Source: Pedobacter cryoconitis (GTDB lineage Bacteria > Bacteroidota > Bacteroidia > Sphingobacteriales > Sphingobacteriaceae). Taken from it: 56,801 nucleotides of DNA. Where the stretch lies: positions 179,569 through 236,369 of the forward strand of contig NZ_JACHCC010000012.1 of assembly GCF_014207135.1 (NCBI RefSeq), written 5' to 3'. The position numbers and the translations under genes were made by a program. This document shows positions 7,895 through 15,716 of the stretch, one piece after another. The notes beneath the pieces are model-generated. The model was not told where the DNA came from, did no database searches, and saw only the letters and a list, made by a program, of their open reading frames with translations. The first letter of the stretch is position 1; every line of letters starts with the position of its first letter.

Positions 7895-9329
7895 AAAGAA
7901 ATCAGTTCAGAAATACCATCTGTATCAGAAAATAGCAAATGGTCTGGAGTTACAGATCAGGAATAATGTATTAGCCATAGGCGATAAACTGCCTTCACTC
8001 CGTGATTTCTGTAAGTTACATGGGACAAGTCAGACGACAGCTATAAAGGTATATTATGAACTGGAAAGTAAGGGTTTGGTGGAAACCAGACCCAAGTCTG
8101 GTTATTTTGTCAGTGGGTCGCTGAAAAGAAATCCGGGATTACCTAAAACAAGTCAGCCAGGCACTGAAAGCAGCAATATGCCGATTGAAGTGCTGCTGGA
8201 AAAGGTTTACAGTAATGCAGGGCCAGTTGACATTGCTTTGTCTAACGCTGTCGTTGCCGATGAATTACTGCCAATCGCTAAACTGAATAAAGGTTTAGTA
8301 CAAGCTATGCGTGAACTAAAAGGAAGTGGAACCGCTTATGGTGAGTTACAGGGAAATGAAAGATTAAGAAGGCAGCTGGCAAGACAGGCTTTTCATATGC
8401 CGGAACTGAGCCATGAAGATATCATTACGACTTCTGGCTGTGTGAATGCAATTTCGTATGCTTTGATGGCTTTAGCTAAACCCGGAGATACCATCGCGGT
8501 CGAAAGTCCGGTTTATTTTGGAATTCTGCAATTGGCCAGAAGTCTTGGGCTGAAGGTGATGGAGCTACCGACACATCCGCAAACCGGGATAGAGATAGAT
8601 GCGTTAAAAAAGGCCCTGGAAGCCAATAAAATTGATTTATGTTTGCTAATCAGTAATTTTAGTAATCCTCTGGGCAGCCTCATGCCAGATGAACACAAGA
8701 AAGAAGTGGTCAGACTCATTCAGCAATACAACATTCCGCTGATAGAAGATGATATTTACGGGGACATTTATTTTGGGACCAGCAGGCCCAATACCTGTAA
8801 AACATTTGATGAAAGCGGACTGATTTTATGCTGCAGTTCTGTTTCTAAAACACTTGCTCCCGGTTATCGTGTAGGCTGGCTGGCTCCCGGGAAATTTAAA
8901 ACTGAAATCCTGCGGTTGAAACTTTTTCATTCAATCACTTCTACTAATATTACCCAGGAAGTCATTGCGAATTTTTTAGAGACTGGGCGTTATGAACATC
9001 ATTTGCGTAAACTGAGGAATACTTTACATACAAACAGTCTACAGTATATCCGGGCGATTAATGATTATTTTCCTGAGGGAACAAAAGTCAGCAGGCCGCA
9101 GGGAGGGATAGTTTTATGGGTAGAGTTTGATCAGAAAATTGATACGCTTAAAATGTATGATCAGGCTATCAAAAGAGGAATCAGCATCGCCCCCGGCAGA
9201 TTGTTTACTTTGCAGGATCAGTTTTCCAATTGTATCAGGTTGAATTACGGAATGTCCTGGAACAGCAAGCTGGAGAAGGGTTTAAGAGACCTGGCCGATA
9301 TAGCAGGAAGCTTAAATCATGGATCTTAG
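7890..9329 (+). CDS. MocR/PdxR-type regulator (GntR wHTH + aminotransferase domain)
   Basis: A 479-residue two-domain regulator. Residues ~8-75 form a GntR winged helix (LYQKIANGLELQIRNNVLAIGDKLPSLRDF... TSQTTAIKVYYELESKGLV). Residues ~110-470 form a fold-type I aminotransferase domain with SNFSNPLG (Asn259), IEDDIYGD and the PLP-binding lysine in SSVSKTLAPGYRVGW (Lys320), so it should bind PLP. MocR proteins use PLP adducts to sense an effector (PLP itself, GABA, taurine and others). No pdx, gab or tau genes are adjacent, so the divergent GNAT/peroxiredoxin operon and the gene itself are the only visible targets. Confidence 0.92.
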   Translation: MQKKSVQKYHLYQKIANGLELQIRNNVLAIGDKLPSLRDFCKLHGTSQTTAIKVYYELESKGLVETRPKSGYFVSGSLKRNPGLPKTSQPGTESSNMPIEVLLEKVYSNAGPVDIALSNAVVADELLPIAKLNKGLVQAMRELKGSGTAYGELQGNERLRRQLARQAFHMPELSHEDIITTSGCVNAISYALMALAKPGDTIAVESPVYFGILQLARSLGLKVMELPTHPQTGIEIDALKKALEANKIDLCLLISNFSNPLGSLMPDEHKKEVVRLIQQYNIPLIEDDIYGDIYFGTSRPNTCKTFDESGLILCCSSVSKTLAPGYRVGWLAPGKFKTEILRLKLFHSITSTNITQEVIANFLETGRYEHHLRKLRNTLHTNSLQYIRAINDYFPEGTKVSRPQGGIVLWVEFDQKIDTLKMYDQAIKRGISIAPGRLFTLQDQFSNCIRLNYGMSWNSKLEKGLRDLADIAGSLNHGS

Positions 9330-9337
9330 CTAATACG

Positions 9338-9356
9338 TTATAAATTTATAAATTTG
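9338..9356 (+). promoter_or_regulatory. Palindrome and -7 element before the 81-aa gene
   Basis: TTATAAATTTATAA (9338-9351) is a perfect palindrome that runs into TAAATTTG (9349-9356), a match to the -7 consensus. Confidence 0.4.
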
Positions 9357-9426
9357 GCTCATATGACAAAACTATGACATCTAAATGGGGATGGTTCTCG
9401 TTTGTAAGTTATAGTATATTCTTCCT

Positions 9427-9672
9427 ATGAAATTATTTAAAGTGCATTTTTCTAAAGGGAAAGCTCATTCGCCCCAACAGATACTCGTCTCTCAGTTCCG
9501 TATGGAACGGAATTGTAACGAGCTGGGAGAATTAAAATGGCTGATTGTATTTGCTGAAGATCAGGAAACGGCTATTGAACTAGCCACAAAGAATTATCAG
9601 AATTTGTCATTAACCCTGGTTAAGTATTCAAGAGATTCCTATAAAGCATATTTACAGGATTTTGTAGCTTAA
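9427..9672 (+). CDS. Small protein of unknown function (81 aa)
   Basis: I do not recognise this family. It has no signal peptide or membrane segment and starts MKLFKVHFSKGKAHSPQQ. A predicted beta strand (LKWLIVFAEDQETAIELATKNY) followed by a helix and another strand resembles small alpha/beta proteins. It has its own -7-like element (9349-9356) and a strong hairpin directly after the stop, so it looks like a real single-gene unit. Confidence 0.7.
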   Translation: MKLFKVHFSKGKAHSPQQILVSQFRMERNCNELGELKWLIVFAEDQETAIELATKNYQNLSLTLVKYSRDSYKAYLQDFVA

Positions 9673-9708
9673 CTGAAAAGGGGCCCATTTTAATGAACCC
9701 CTTTTCAG
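9673..9708. terminator. Bidirectional terminator hairpin
   Basis: A perfect 11-bp stem (CTGAAAAGGGG with its complement) around a 14-nt loop, starting at the stop of the 81-aa gene and ending 9 bp before the convergent WrbA-RidA gene. Confidence 0.7.
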
Positions 9709-9716
9709 ATGGGTAA

Positions 9717-10928
9717 TTATTCCAGTTCAAAGATGGCCTGAATTTCTACTGCAGAGTTCATGGGTAAGGATGATGCACCTACTGTTGCTCTGGTATGCAT
9801 TCCTTTTTCACCAAAGATTTGCACCAAAAGATTGGACGCCTCATTCATTAAGACTGCATGTTTGGTATAACCGGCTGGTGTATAAAAATATCCTGTTAAT
9901 TGTACCGCTTGTTTTACCTTATCGAGGTCTCCACCTACAGCCTCTTTCAGCACTGCCAGCACATTTAACAAGGTCTGACGCGTGGCTTGTTTAGCTTCTT
10001 CTTCAGTAACTCCGGTGCCGATCAGGCCAGGGTGGTCAATTTTCCCATTGTTCAGTGCAATCTGGTTAATGAAAATTTGTTTGCCAGAAATCCGGTAAGG
10101 TTTGTAGTTACCGACAGGGGCAGGGGCATTGGGCAAAACGATATTCAAGGTTTTTAATCTGGCCGCTGTCAAACTGGTTTTGGGCTCCTCTTTTGGGGCT
10201 GAGGTAGTTTGGCGGGTATCAGTAGCTGTGGTTAGCTGATAACCCTTTGCGGCTTTTGCTAAAGCATATCCCTGTAATCTGGCAATATGTAGCTCTCCTT
10301 TTGATGGTCTTTCGCTGTTGGGAATGCCAGCAAGCGAAGAGGCACCAAATGCGGTATTTCCCTGAGGGATGGTTTTATCTATTTCCTGTGTGCCCATAAT
10401 GCCTGTAGGTACGATCATCATGCCATGTACAGCAAGGGTATTCCAGAATGATAATATCGCAGCTTCTCTGCCCGCACCGCTACCAGCCGACATAAATACA
10501 GTTGAAGGTTTCCCCTCTAATTTGCGTGCAGTCCAGAGCTGAACAGACTGATCCAGAAAATAACGCATATCTGCACTCATATTACCGAAATGGACTGACG
10601 AGCCAAAAGCTATGCCATCATAGGCGGTTAATTCATCGATAGTCGCATAAGGAATGTTGCCGAAAGGTTGTTTAGCTTCATTGTCGAGTGGTTTGATTCT
10701 TGGTACTTGTCTGAGTATGGCTCTGGTACCTGGAAAATCTTCAATTCCGGCAGCAATTTCTTTAGCCATTTTATAAGTGCCTCCGTTAACAGTACTGAAA
10801 AGTACAAGTATTTTGACAGTCGTTGGTTCCTGATTCATTTTGTGTTGCGCTTTTAGAAATGACACATTGAACAAGCAAAACAAAAGTATCAGACTTGTTG
10901 TTGTTGTCTTTGAATTTATTATATTCAT
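9717..10928 (-). CDS. Exported WrbA-like flavodoxin / RidA fusion
   Basis: A 403-residue protein with three parts. Residues 1-28 are a signal peptide ending LKAQ. Residues ~38-235 are a WrbA/NAD(P)H:quinone-oxidoreductase-type flavodoxin (ILVLFSTVNGGTYKMAKEIAAG as the FMN phosphate loop, GIAFGSSVHFGNMSADMRYFLDQ, TVFMSAGSGAGREAAILSFWN). Residues ~262-403 are a RidA/YjgF domain (GNYKPYRISGKQIFINQIALNNG, TEEEAKQATRQTLLNVLAVLKEAVGGDLDKV, RATVGASSLPMNSAVEIQAIFELE), with Arg380 at the position used for carboxylate binding in RidA. The domains are joined by a Thr/Pro/Lys-rich linker (~235-255). A periplasmic flavoprotein would need FMN outside the cytosol, which is odd. It is divergent from an AraC gene and probably controlled by it. 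Confidence 0.85.
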   Translation of the reverse strand: MNIINSKTTTTSLILLFCLFNVSFLKAQHKMNQEPTTVKILVLFSTVNGGTYKMAKEIAAGIEDFPGTRAILRQVPRIKPLDNEAKQPFGNIPYATIDELTAYDGIAFGSSVHFGNMSADMRYFLDQSVQLWTARKLEGKPSTVFMSAGSGAGREAAILSFWNTLAVHGMMIVPTGIMGTQEIDKTIPQGNTAFGASSLAGIPNSERPSKGELHIARLQGYALAKAAKGYQLTTATDTRQTTSAPKEEPKTSLTAARLKTLNIVLPNAPAPVGNYKPYRISGKQIFINQIALNNGKIDHPGLIGTGVTEEEAKQATRQTLLNVLAVLKEAVGGDLDKVKQAVQLTGYFYTPAGYTKHAVLMNEASNLLVQIFGEKGMHTRATVGASSLPMNSAVEIQAIFELE

Positions 10929-10954
10929 TACATATTTAATTTAAATGATGCGGA

Positions 10955-11008
10955 CAAAGGTATTGAACATAGCATGTCTTTAAATATCAATATTTGCCAA
11001 TAGCATGT
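10955..11008. promoter_or_regulatory. Divergent control region: -7 element, direct repeats and palindrome
   Basis: On the minus strand TACCTTTG (10962-10955) is a -7 element for the WrbA-RidA gene. Two copies of ATAGCATGT stand at 10969-10977 and 11000-11008, 31 bp apart, with the palindrome AAATAT-CA-ATATTT (10982-10995) between them. Direct repeats about three helical turns apart are typical of AraC-family operators. Confidence 0.5.
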
Positions 11009-11021
11009 TATAATACGACAA

Positions 11022-11804
11022 ATGGAGAGATCAAGGTTCTGCCACCTTACGGTAGATCAAGTACAAAAAGAAGCCTATGTATGGCATGAAGCTGACTGGA
11101 AATTTTCTGATTTATGGCACTCGCATCATATGGGGCAGCTAATTTTTGTAGAAAAAGGGGTTCAGTATTTACATACACCCGAAAGAACATATTTATTACC
11201 TACGCATCACTGTGCCTGGATACCTCCGGGTTTGCTGCATAAGACTTCAGCTCCGGTAAGCCCCGTGCATCTGCGCTGTATCTTTTTAAGTAAAACAGCT
11301 GATCACCAGTTTTTTAATGAACTGAATATTTTCCATACTTCTAAAGTATTGAGAGAAATGATTCTTTTCACTGAACAATGGTCAAGACTGGAAGAAAAAG
11401 ATGCATTGGAATTTGATTTTCTGAAGGCACTGATAGGTATTCTGCCTTTAACCTGTGATACTTCTTTACCCTTAGTTCTTCCGGTTCCTCAGAACCCAAG
11501 GATTGCAAGTATGATCAGTTATCTGACAGAAAACGTGGCTGAAGATATCAAAATACCTGAAGTGGCAGCTAATTTTAATCTTTCGGCACGTACCATGGAG
11601 CGGTTGTTTAAGCAGGATATTGGAATTACAGTAGCGGGTTATATCAAATTATATAAAATCATTAAGGCTGTCGAGTTGCTTTCTGTTTCTGGAGAAAGTG
11701 TGAAAAGTGTAGCGGTTAAGGTGGGGTATGACAGTGTTTCTACTTTTAGCAATACCTTTTTTAATGTTCTGGGGGTGAGGCCGCAGGAGATGACCGTTTC
11801 ATGA
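11022..11804 (+). CDS. AraC-family transcriptional regulator
   Basis: A 260-residue regulator with an N-terminal AraC-binding cupin (WHSHHMGQLIFVEKGVQYLHTPERTYLLPTHHCAWIPPGLLHKTS, residues ~28-85) and a C-terminal double HTH (~155-258: IKIPEVAANFNLSARTMERLFKQDIGITVAGYIKLYKI... VKVGYDSVSTFSNTFFNVLGVRPQEM). Proteins of this layout usually bind a small molecule in the cupin and activate a neighbouring gene, here most likely the divergent WrbA-RidA fusion. Its 3' end overlaps the convergent DUF2809 gene by 44 bp. Confidence 0.9.
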   Translation: MERSRFCHLTVDQVQKEAYVWHEADWKFSDLWHSHHMGQLIFVEKGVQYLHTPERTYLLPTHHCAWIPPGLLHKTSAPVSPVHLRCIFLSKTADHQFFNELNIFHTSKVLREMILFTEQWSRLEEKDALEFDFLKALIGILPLTCDTSLPLVLPVPQNPRIASMISYLTENVAEDIKIPEVAANFNLSARTMERLFKQDIGITVAGYIKLYKIIKAVELLSVSGESVKSVAVKVGYDSVSTFSNTFFNVLGVRPQEMTVS

Positions 11805-12168
11805 GCTGAGTCAGGTACGCTAACCAGTATACCAGAACTGCCCCCATTGTATAAGCAATCAGGTCAATCCAGCTGAACTGGCTGCCTAGCAAGAGATGGG
11901 CTGTGCTTGAATTGCTTAATCCCAGCCGGTCGACAAGATGAAAGTACTGGGAGATTTCTATCAGATAGGCAAATGCTAAAACTGCTGTTAGTAAGGGTTT
12001 TACTGGGACGGACACAAAGGTTTTGACCAGACAGTAGAGAAAGATAACGATCAGAAAATCTCCGCCATATGGACGGATCAGCCAGTCATGGGCATAACGG
12101 GCAATCAGAATTTCTGTGATCAACAGGAGCAGGGTTAGCCCGGCGAAGGATTTATGGAATTTGAGCAT
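11761..12168 (-). CDS. DUF2809 family membrane protein
   Basis: A 135-residue integral membrane protein with about four hydrophobic segments (FAGLTLLLLITEILIARYA; LIVIFLYCLVKTF; LLTAVLAFAYLIEISQYF; WIDLIAYTMGAVLVYWLAYL) and the DUF2809-like motif IRPYGGDFLIV. Function unknown. A hairpin separates it from creD upstream on the same strand, so it is probably transcribed alone. Confidence 0.75.
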   Translation of the reverse strand: MLKFHKSFAGLTLLLLITEILIARYAHDWLIRPYGGDFLIVIFLYCLVKTFVSVPVKPLLTAVLAFAYLIEISQYFHLVDRLGLSNSSTAHLLLGSQFSWIDLIAYTMGAVLVYWLAYLTQLMKRSSPAASPPEH

Positions 12169-12183
12169 AGCTTAATATTTTAA

Positions 12184-12209
12184 AGGAAACCTGCAGAAGC
12201 AGGTTTCCT
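12184..12209 (-). terminator. Terminator after creD
   Basis: A perfect 11-bp stem with a 4-nt loop (AGGAAACCTGC and its complement), followed on the minus strand by a T/A-rich stretch, between the creD stop and the DUF2809 start. Confidence 0.7.
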
Positions 12210-12226
12210 GGTCTAATCAATTGAAT

Positions 12227-13651
12227 CTATTCTGATGTTACTATTGGTGTCTCTGGTTCGGTCAGGAGGCTTTTGTTCCAGTCTATCTTTGAAGACAGGT
12301 ACATCATGGCTGCTACTATAACGAACAGTCCTATGCTTCCGAAAAGTAAAGCCAGATCCTGTAACTGGATAATCACATAGATAAATCCGTAGAAGATGGT
12401 CAGGATAGCCACAAATATGAGTGCTGGTTTTTTATTCTTTAACAGCGAAGCTATAAAAGCACCGACTAAAGAGATCGTAGCCAGGGAAGCAATCAGGTAA
12501 GCCAGATCAAAACCCATCTGCTCGCTGAGTGAAAGTAATAAGGTATAGTAAATAATCATAGCTACCCCAATGAGTAAATACTGCAGCAAATGAACTTTTC
12601 TTTTATTCAGTAATTCTGTAAAGAACAGAGATACAAAGGTCAGCAGGATAATCAGGATAGCATATTTACCTGAGCGCATAGTTTTCTGGTACTGGTCAAC
12701 CGGCAGAATAAACTGTACGCCAAAGGAAGCATCTTTTCTGGAAGAGTTTTGAACTGTTTTGCTTCCGTCCGCAACAGGGTCAAGGAGTGAAGCTTTTTCT
12801 TCTATCCATTGCTGAGAAAATGGTCTGTTGAAATAAGGCATTTTCCAGGTGGCAGAAAATCCGTCTTTAGAAATGTTTCTTTGTTCAGGAAGATACCGGC
12901 CTGTAAACTTTGGGTTATTCCAGCTGCCTTCTATTTTTACAGTAGTACTTTTACCTATATGCAGGAAGCTGATTTCGTTGCTGCCACGCAGATCGAGGTC
13001 AAAACTAAAATCCAGAGCAGTATTTTTTACGGAGCTCAGATCTGGCAGGATCACCAGGTTATTCGTAAACAGACTGAGTGAAGTGAAATCGGGTTCAACT
13101 GCATAATTGGTATTAGCCAGTTTAATCACCGGATTATTTTTAAGACCTTTCAGATCGCTCAGGCCGATGTCAACTTTGGCTTTATCCCATTGTACCAGAT
13201 CAGGATTAATTCCTGATTTTTTTAATTCCAGAGCGCTGAATTTGCCATTAACCCTAACTTTGGAGTTATAGACTACAGCATCAAATATACCACGATGGAG
13301 CAGTTGTGGTTCTGCTTTACCGACTATATCCAGAACCTCTGGCATAATATAGATATTGGTTAGTACTTCTTTATAACTTACTTTTCCTGTGCTGTCTTTG
13401 TGGTTCACCATTGTTTTATAGGGGAGGACCAGTACTGGGCCTTCGATTCGCTGACTGCCAGACCACTTATCTGAAATTTCTTGATTGACTTCTTCCTGTC
13501 TGTTCTGACGTTCTACAATCAGGCCCTGTATCCAGCTGGATGGAATGAGCAGGAGCAGGGTCAGTACTCCAATTAAACTTAATTTGACTAATACGGATTC
13601 GCCGAACCAGCTTCTGAATCCTTTGTTTGATGTTTTTTGTAAATCTTCCAT
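12227..13651 (-). CDS. creD: CreD-like inner-membrane protein
   Basis: A 474-residue protein with the CreD layout: an N-terminal membrane helix (VKLSLIGVLTLLLLIPSSWIQGLI), a large periplasmic domain (~40-320) containing RIEGPVLVLPY, FDAVVYNSKVRVNGKF and FLHIGKSTTVKIEGSWNNPKFTGRYLPE, and about five C-terminal helices (~335-455). In Gammaproteobacteria CreD belongs to the CreBC regulon and is linked to envelope integrity and beta-lactam tolerance; its molecular role is not settled. There is no CreBC here. Instead a winged-helix regulator is 53 bp upstream on the same strand, and a palindrome shared with that unit's promoter lies 18 bp before the creD start. Confidence 0.9.
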   Translation of the reverse strand: MEDLQKTSNKGFRSWFGESVLVKLSLIGVLTLLLLIPSSWIQGLIVERQNRQEEVNQEISDKWSGSQRIEGPVLVLPYKTMVNHKDSTGKVSYKEVLTNIYIMPEVLDIVGKAEPQLLHRGIFDAVVYNSKVRVNGKFSALELKKSGINPDLVQWDKAKVDIGLSDLKGLKNNPVIKLANTNYAVEPDFTSLSLFTNNLVILPDLSSVKNTALDFSFDLDLRGSNEISFLHIGKSTTVKIEGSWNNPKFTGRYLPEQRNISKDGFSATWKMPYFNRPFSQQWIEEKASLLDPVADGSKTVQNSSRKDASFGVQFILPVDQYQKTMRSGKYAILIILLTFVSLFFTELLNKRKVHLLQYLLIGVAMIIYYTLLLSLSEQMGFDLAYLIASLATISLVGAFIASLLKNKKPALIFVAILTIFYGFIYVIIQLQDLALLFGSIGLFVIVAAMMYLSSKIDWNKSLLTEPETPIVTSE

Positions 13652-13660
13652 GTTTTATAG

Positions 13661-13686
13661 TTTAAAAGTACTTTGAGTTTCAAAGT
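13661..13686. promoter_or_regulatory. Operator-like palindrome before creD
   Basis: The core ACTTTGA-GTT-TCAAAGT (13670-13686) is a perfect inverted repeat. With 9 flanking bases (13661-13669) it matches the block at 14622-14647 at 24 of 26 positions. It overlaps the expected promoter of creD, fitting a repressor site for the winged-helix protein encoded between the two copies. Confidence 0.65.
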
Positions 13687-13704
13687 GTAAATAGAAAAAA
13701 AATA

Positions 13705-14007
13705 TTACCTCTTTTGTTGTTTAATTAAATTTTCAAGGGCTTCGAGATGTTTTTTAAAAGCATGTATGCCTTTTGTCGAGGCAGCGTATTGGGTATTCGG
13801 TTTACGACCGATAAAACTTTTGTTAACGGTAATGTATTCTTCCTTCTCCAGCGCTTTTAAATGGGATGCCAGATTCCCGTCAGTTGCGTTCAGCAGTTCT
13901 TTCAATGCGTTAAAATCATAATAGTCATTGGCAACCAGTACGCTCATGATCTGCAGGCGTAACCGGTTTTCAAATGCTTTATCAAAAGAGTCTAAAGAGA
14001 TTTTCAC
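13705..14007 (-). CDS. Winged-helix transcriptional regulator (HTH_34-like)
   Basis: A 100-residue DNA-binding protein consisting almost entirely of a winged helix: FENRLRLQIMSVLVANDYYDFNALKELLNATDGNLASHLKALEKEEYITVNKSFIGRKPNTQYAASTKG, as in the PF13601-type ArsR/MarR-like repressors. It starts with GTG at 14007, overlapping the upstream membrane-protein stop by 4 bp (GTGA), so translation is coupled. Matching palindromes flank the unit, one before the membrane-protein gene and one before creD, suggesting autoregulation plus control of creD. No ligand or sensing residue is evident. Confidence 0.88.
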   Translation of the reverse strand: MKISLDSFDKAFENRLRLQIMSVLVANDYYDFNALKELLNATDGNLASHLKALEKEEYITVNKSFIGRKPNTQYAASTKGIHAFKKHLEALENLIKQQKR

Positions 14008-14621
14008 TGGTTGTATTTAAAGTGCATGATTGAACCATAAAGGATATGCAGAATACCGAAACCAATAGTCCAGAATATAATTCCATAACCAGGCAGGAGC
14101 GCTGCAATCAAACCGAGAATGATTTCACTGAATCCTAACCATTTTACATCCGAAAGCGTGTAATGACTGCCGGCAATCAGTGCCAGTCCATAGAATATAA
14201 GAGAGGCTGACGCTACGATTCCATAGTCACCACGAAGGATCAGGATCAGGATGAAAAATCCACCGGTAACCAGGGGAATAGCCATATTAACCAGAAGCCG
14301 TTTACTAACCGGGTTCCAGAATTTTTCTCCTTTTTTACGGGCCTGACGGATGGTCAGCCAGATTCCGGTCACCAAAGATAGTACCAATACCAGGGCAGCG
14401 ATTAAACTCAGTTGCCATAAAATTTCAGGTTCATTGACATAACTGCTTCTATAGGATATATTATATCCGCGGTATACAGTTTTATAACCTAAAAAGGCTC
14501 CGATTAAGGCATATACTCCAGCCATAATGCCTGATAAACCACTTAGTGAAATAAACTTGGTGGAACGTTCCATCAGGTTACGGATAGAACTGAGTTCTGA
14601 ATAAATATCTTTTTCTTGCAT
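14004..14621 (-). CDS. Multipass membrane protein next to the CreD regulator
   Basis: About 205 residues from the ATG at 14621. That start is preferred over a longer frame because it puts the operator-like palindrome directly upstream and gives the sensible N-terminus MQEKDIYSELSSIRNLMERSTKFISLSGLSGI. There are roughly six hydrophobic segments and a short soluble N-terminus. I do not recognise a named family; similar proteins commonly sit next to a winged-helix repressor in Bacteroidota and may act as its partner. It is the first gene of the unit. Confidence 0.75.
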   Translation of the reverse strand: MQEKDIYSELSSIRNLMERSTKFISLSGLSGIMAGVYALIGAFLGYKTVYRGYNISYRSSYVNEPEILWQLSLIAALVLVLSLVTGIWLTIRQARKKGEKFWNPVSKRLLVNMAIPLVTGGFFILILILRGDYGIVASASLIFYGLALIAGSHYTLSDVKWLGFSEIILGLIAALLPGYGIIFWTIGFGILHILYGSIMHFKYNQ

Positions 14622-14647
14622 TTTAAAAGAACTTTGAGTTGCAAAGT
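14622..14647. promoter_or_regulatory. Operator-like palindrome before the membrane protein/regulator operon
   Basis: The core ACTTTGA-GTT-GCAAAGT (14631-14647) is a 6-of-7 inverted repeat. The 26-bp block differs from the creD copy at only two positions. It ends one base before the chosen start codon of the membrane protein. Confidence 0.65.
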
Positions 14648-14760
14648 AAAATATAAAGATTTGATTATGCAAGAATTATTTTTCACGAGGGAATTTTAAA
14701 CTGTAAATTGTTTAATCAGACAGATGTGACCTGGCATTAGGTTGCTCTTATACAGAAAGT

Positions 14761-14768
14761 TATATTTG
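14761..14768 (+). promoter_or_regulatory. -7 element for the AraC gene at 14781
   Basis: TATATTTG matches TAnnTTTG exactly, 12 bp before the ATG at 14781. This argues against the longer frame that begins at a TTG at 14742. Confidence 0.5.
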
Positions 14769-14780
14769 CATGATAATAAG

Positions 14781-15638
14781 ATGCAAAAAAAAAGCAAGCA
14801 TATTCCTGTTAACACATTGCCTTCTGGAATCAGAGAAGGAATATTTATTGCAAAAATATCGTTTAATGGGCTCCCTGATGCTGAGGAGGTTGTACGACCA
14901 CACCGGGACAACGGACATTTATTTATCCTGCAGGAAAAAGGAAAAACCCATATTGAAATTGACTTTCAACAGCATAGTATAGAAGCATCATCAATTATCT
15001 ATATACATCCTGATCAGATACATCGTGTGATAGCGTTTGAAAATGCAACGATCATTAGCTGGATAATCACCAGTGAAAATCTACAGCAGGAGAACCTGAA
15101 GTTACTGGCAGACCTGACACCTGTGAGTGCTTTGGCTTTAAAAACAGAGACTCTCTCTATTATTTCAGAAACAGCTTCTCTCTGCATACAATTTTCTGAA
15201 AGAAAACACGAGAAGTTATTTAATTCTATTCTGAAAGAAAGTTGTAATACTTTAGTCGCATTAGTGGTATCTCAGTATTTAGCTCAAGTTAAAACCACAG
15301 ATAATTATTCGCGTTTCGAGGTGATTACCAAATTATTTAAATCCTCTTTAGAACACGATTTTACAACTGTGAAAAGTCCTGCGGCCTATGCTAAATGTCT
15401 GAATATATCTACTCCCTATCTGAATGAATGTGTCAAAACCACAACTGGGTATTCCGTTTCATATCACATACAACAGCGTGTTGTTTTGGAAGCAAAACGC
15501 CTCCTTTTCCATTCTGATAAATCTGTAAAGGAGATCGCAGGCGAACTTGGCTATGACGATTATTCTTATTTTACCAGGTTATTTGTTAAACTTACCGGGA
15601 TGACACCATTAACTTTTCGGACTAAAAACTTCGATTAG
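14781..15638 (+). CDS. AraC-family transcriptional regulator
   Basis: A 285-residue regulator with an N-terminal cupin-like sensor (VRPHRDNGHLFILQEKGKTHIEIDFQQHSIEASSIIYIHPDQIHRV) and a C-terminal double HTH (KSPAAYAKCLNISTPYLNECVKTTTGYSVSYHIQQRVVLEAKRLLFHSDKSVKEIAGELGYDDYSYFTRLFVKLTGMTPLTFR). The flavin monooxygenase follows 78 bp downstream on the same strand, then an exported RidA; the AraC protein is the obvious candidate to control them (inference). Confidence 0.9.
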   Translation: MQKKSKHIPVNTLPSGIREGIFIAKISFNGLPDAEEVVRPHRDNGHLFILQEKGKTHIEIDFQQHSIEASSIIYIHPDQIHRVIAFENATIISWIITSENLQQENLKLLADLTPVSALALKTETLSIISETASLCIQFSERKHEKLFNSILKESCNTLVALVVSQYLAQVKTTDNYSRFEVITKLFKSSLEHDFTTVKSPAAYAKCLNISTPYLNECVKTTTGYSVSYHIQQRVVLEAKRLLFHSDKSVKEIAGELGYDDYSYFTRLFVKLTGMTPLTFRTKNFD

Positions 15639-15716
15639 TCCTATACTCACTTCGTATCGGCATTGTTTAGGCCTGGTATAAGATGTTCCTTTGTATCAAT
15701 TAAAAATGATATAAAA

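Noticed and set aside
14742..14780. Longer start for the AraC gene
   Set aside because: It begins at a TTG upstream of the candidate -7 element; the ATG at 14781 is the better start.
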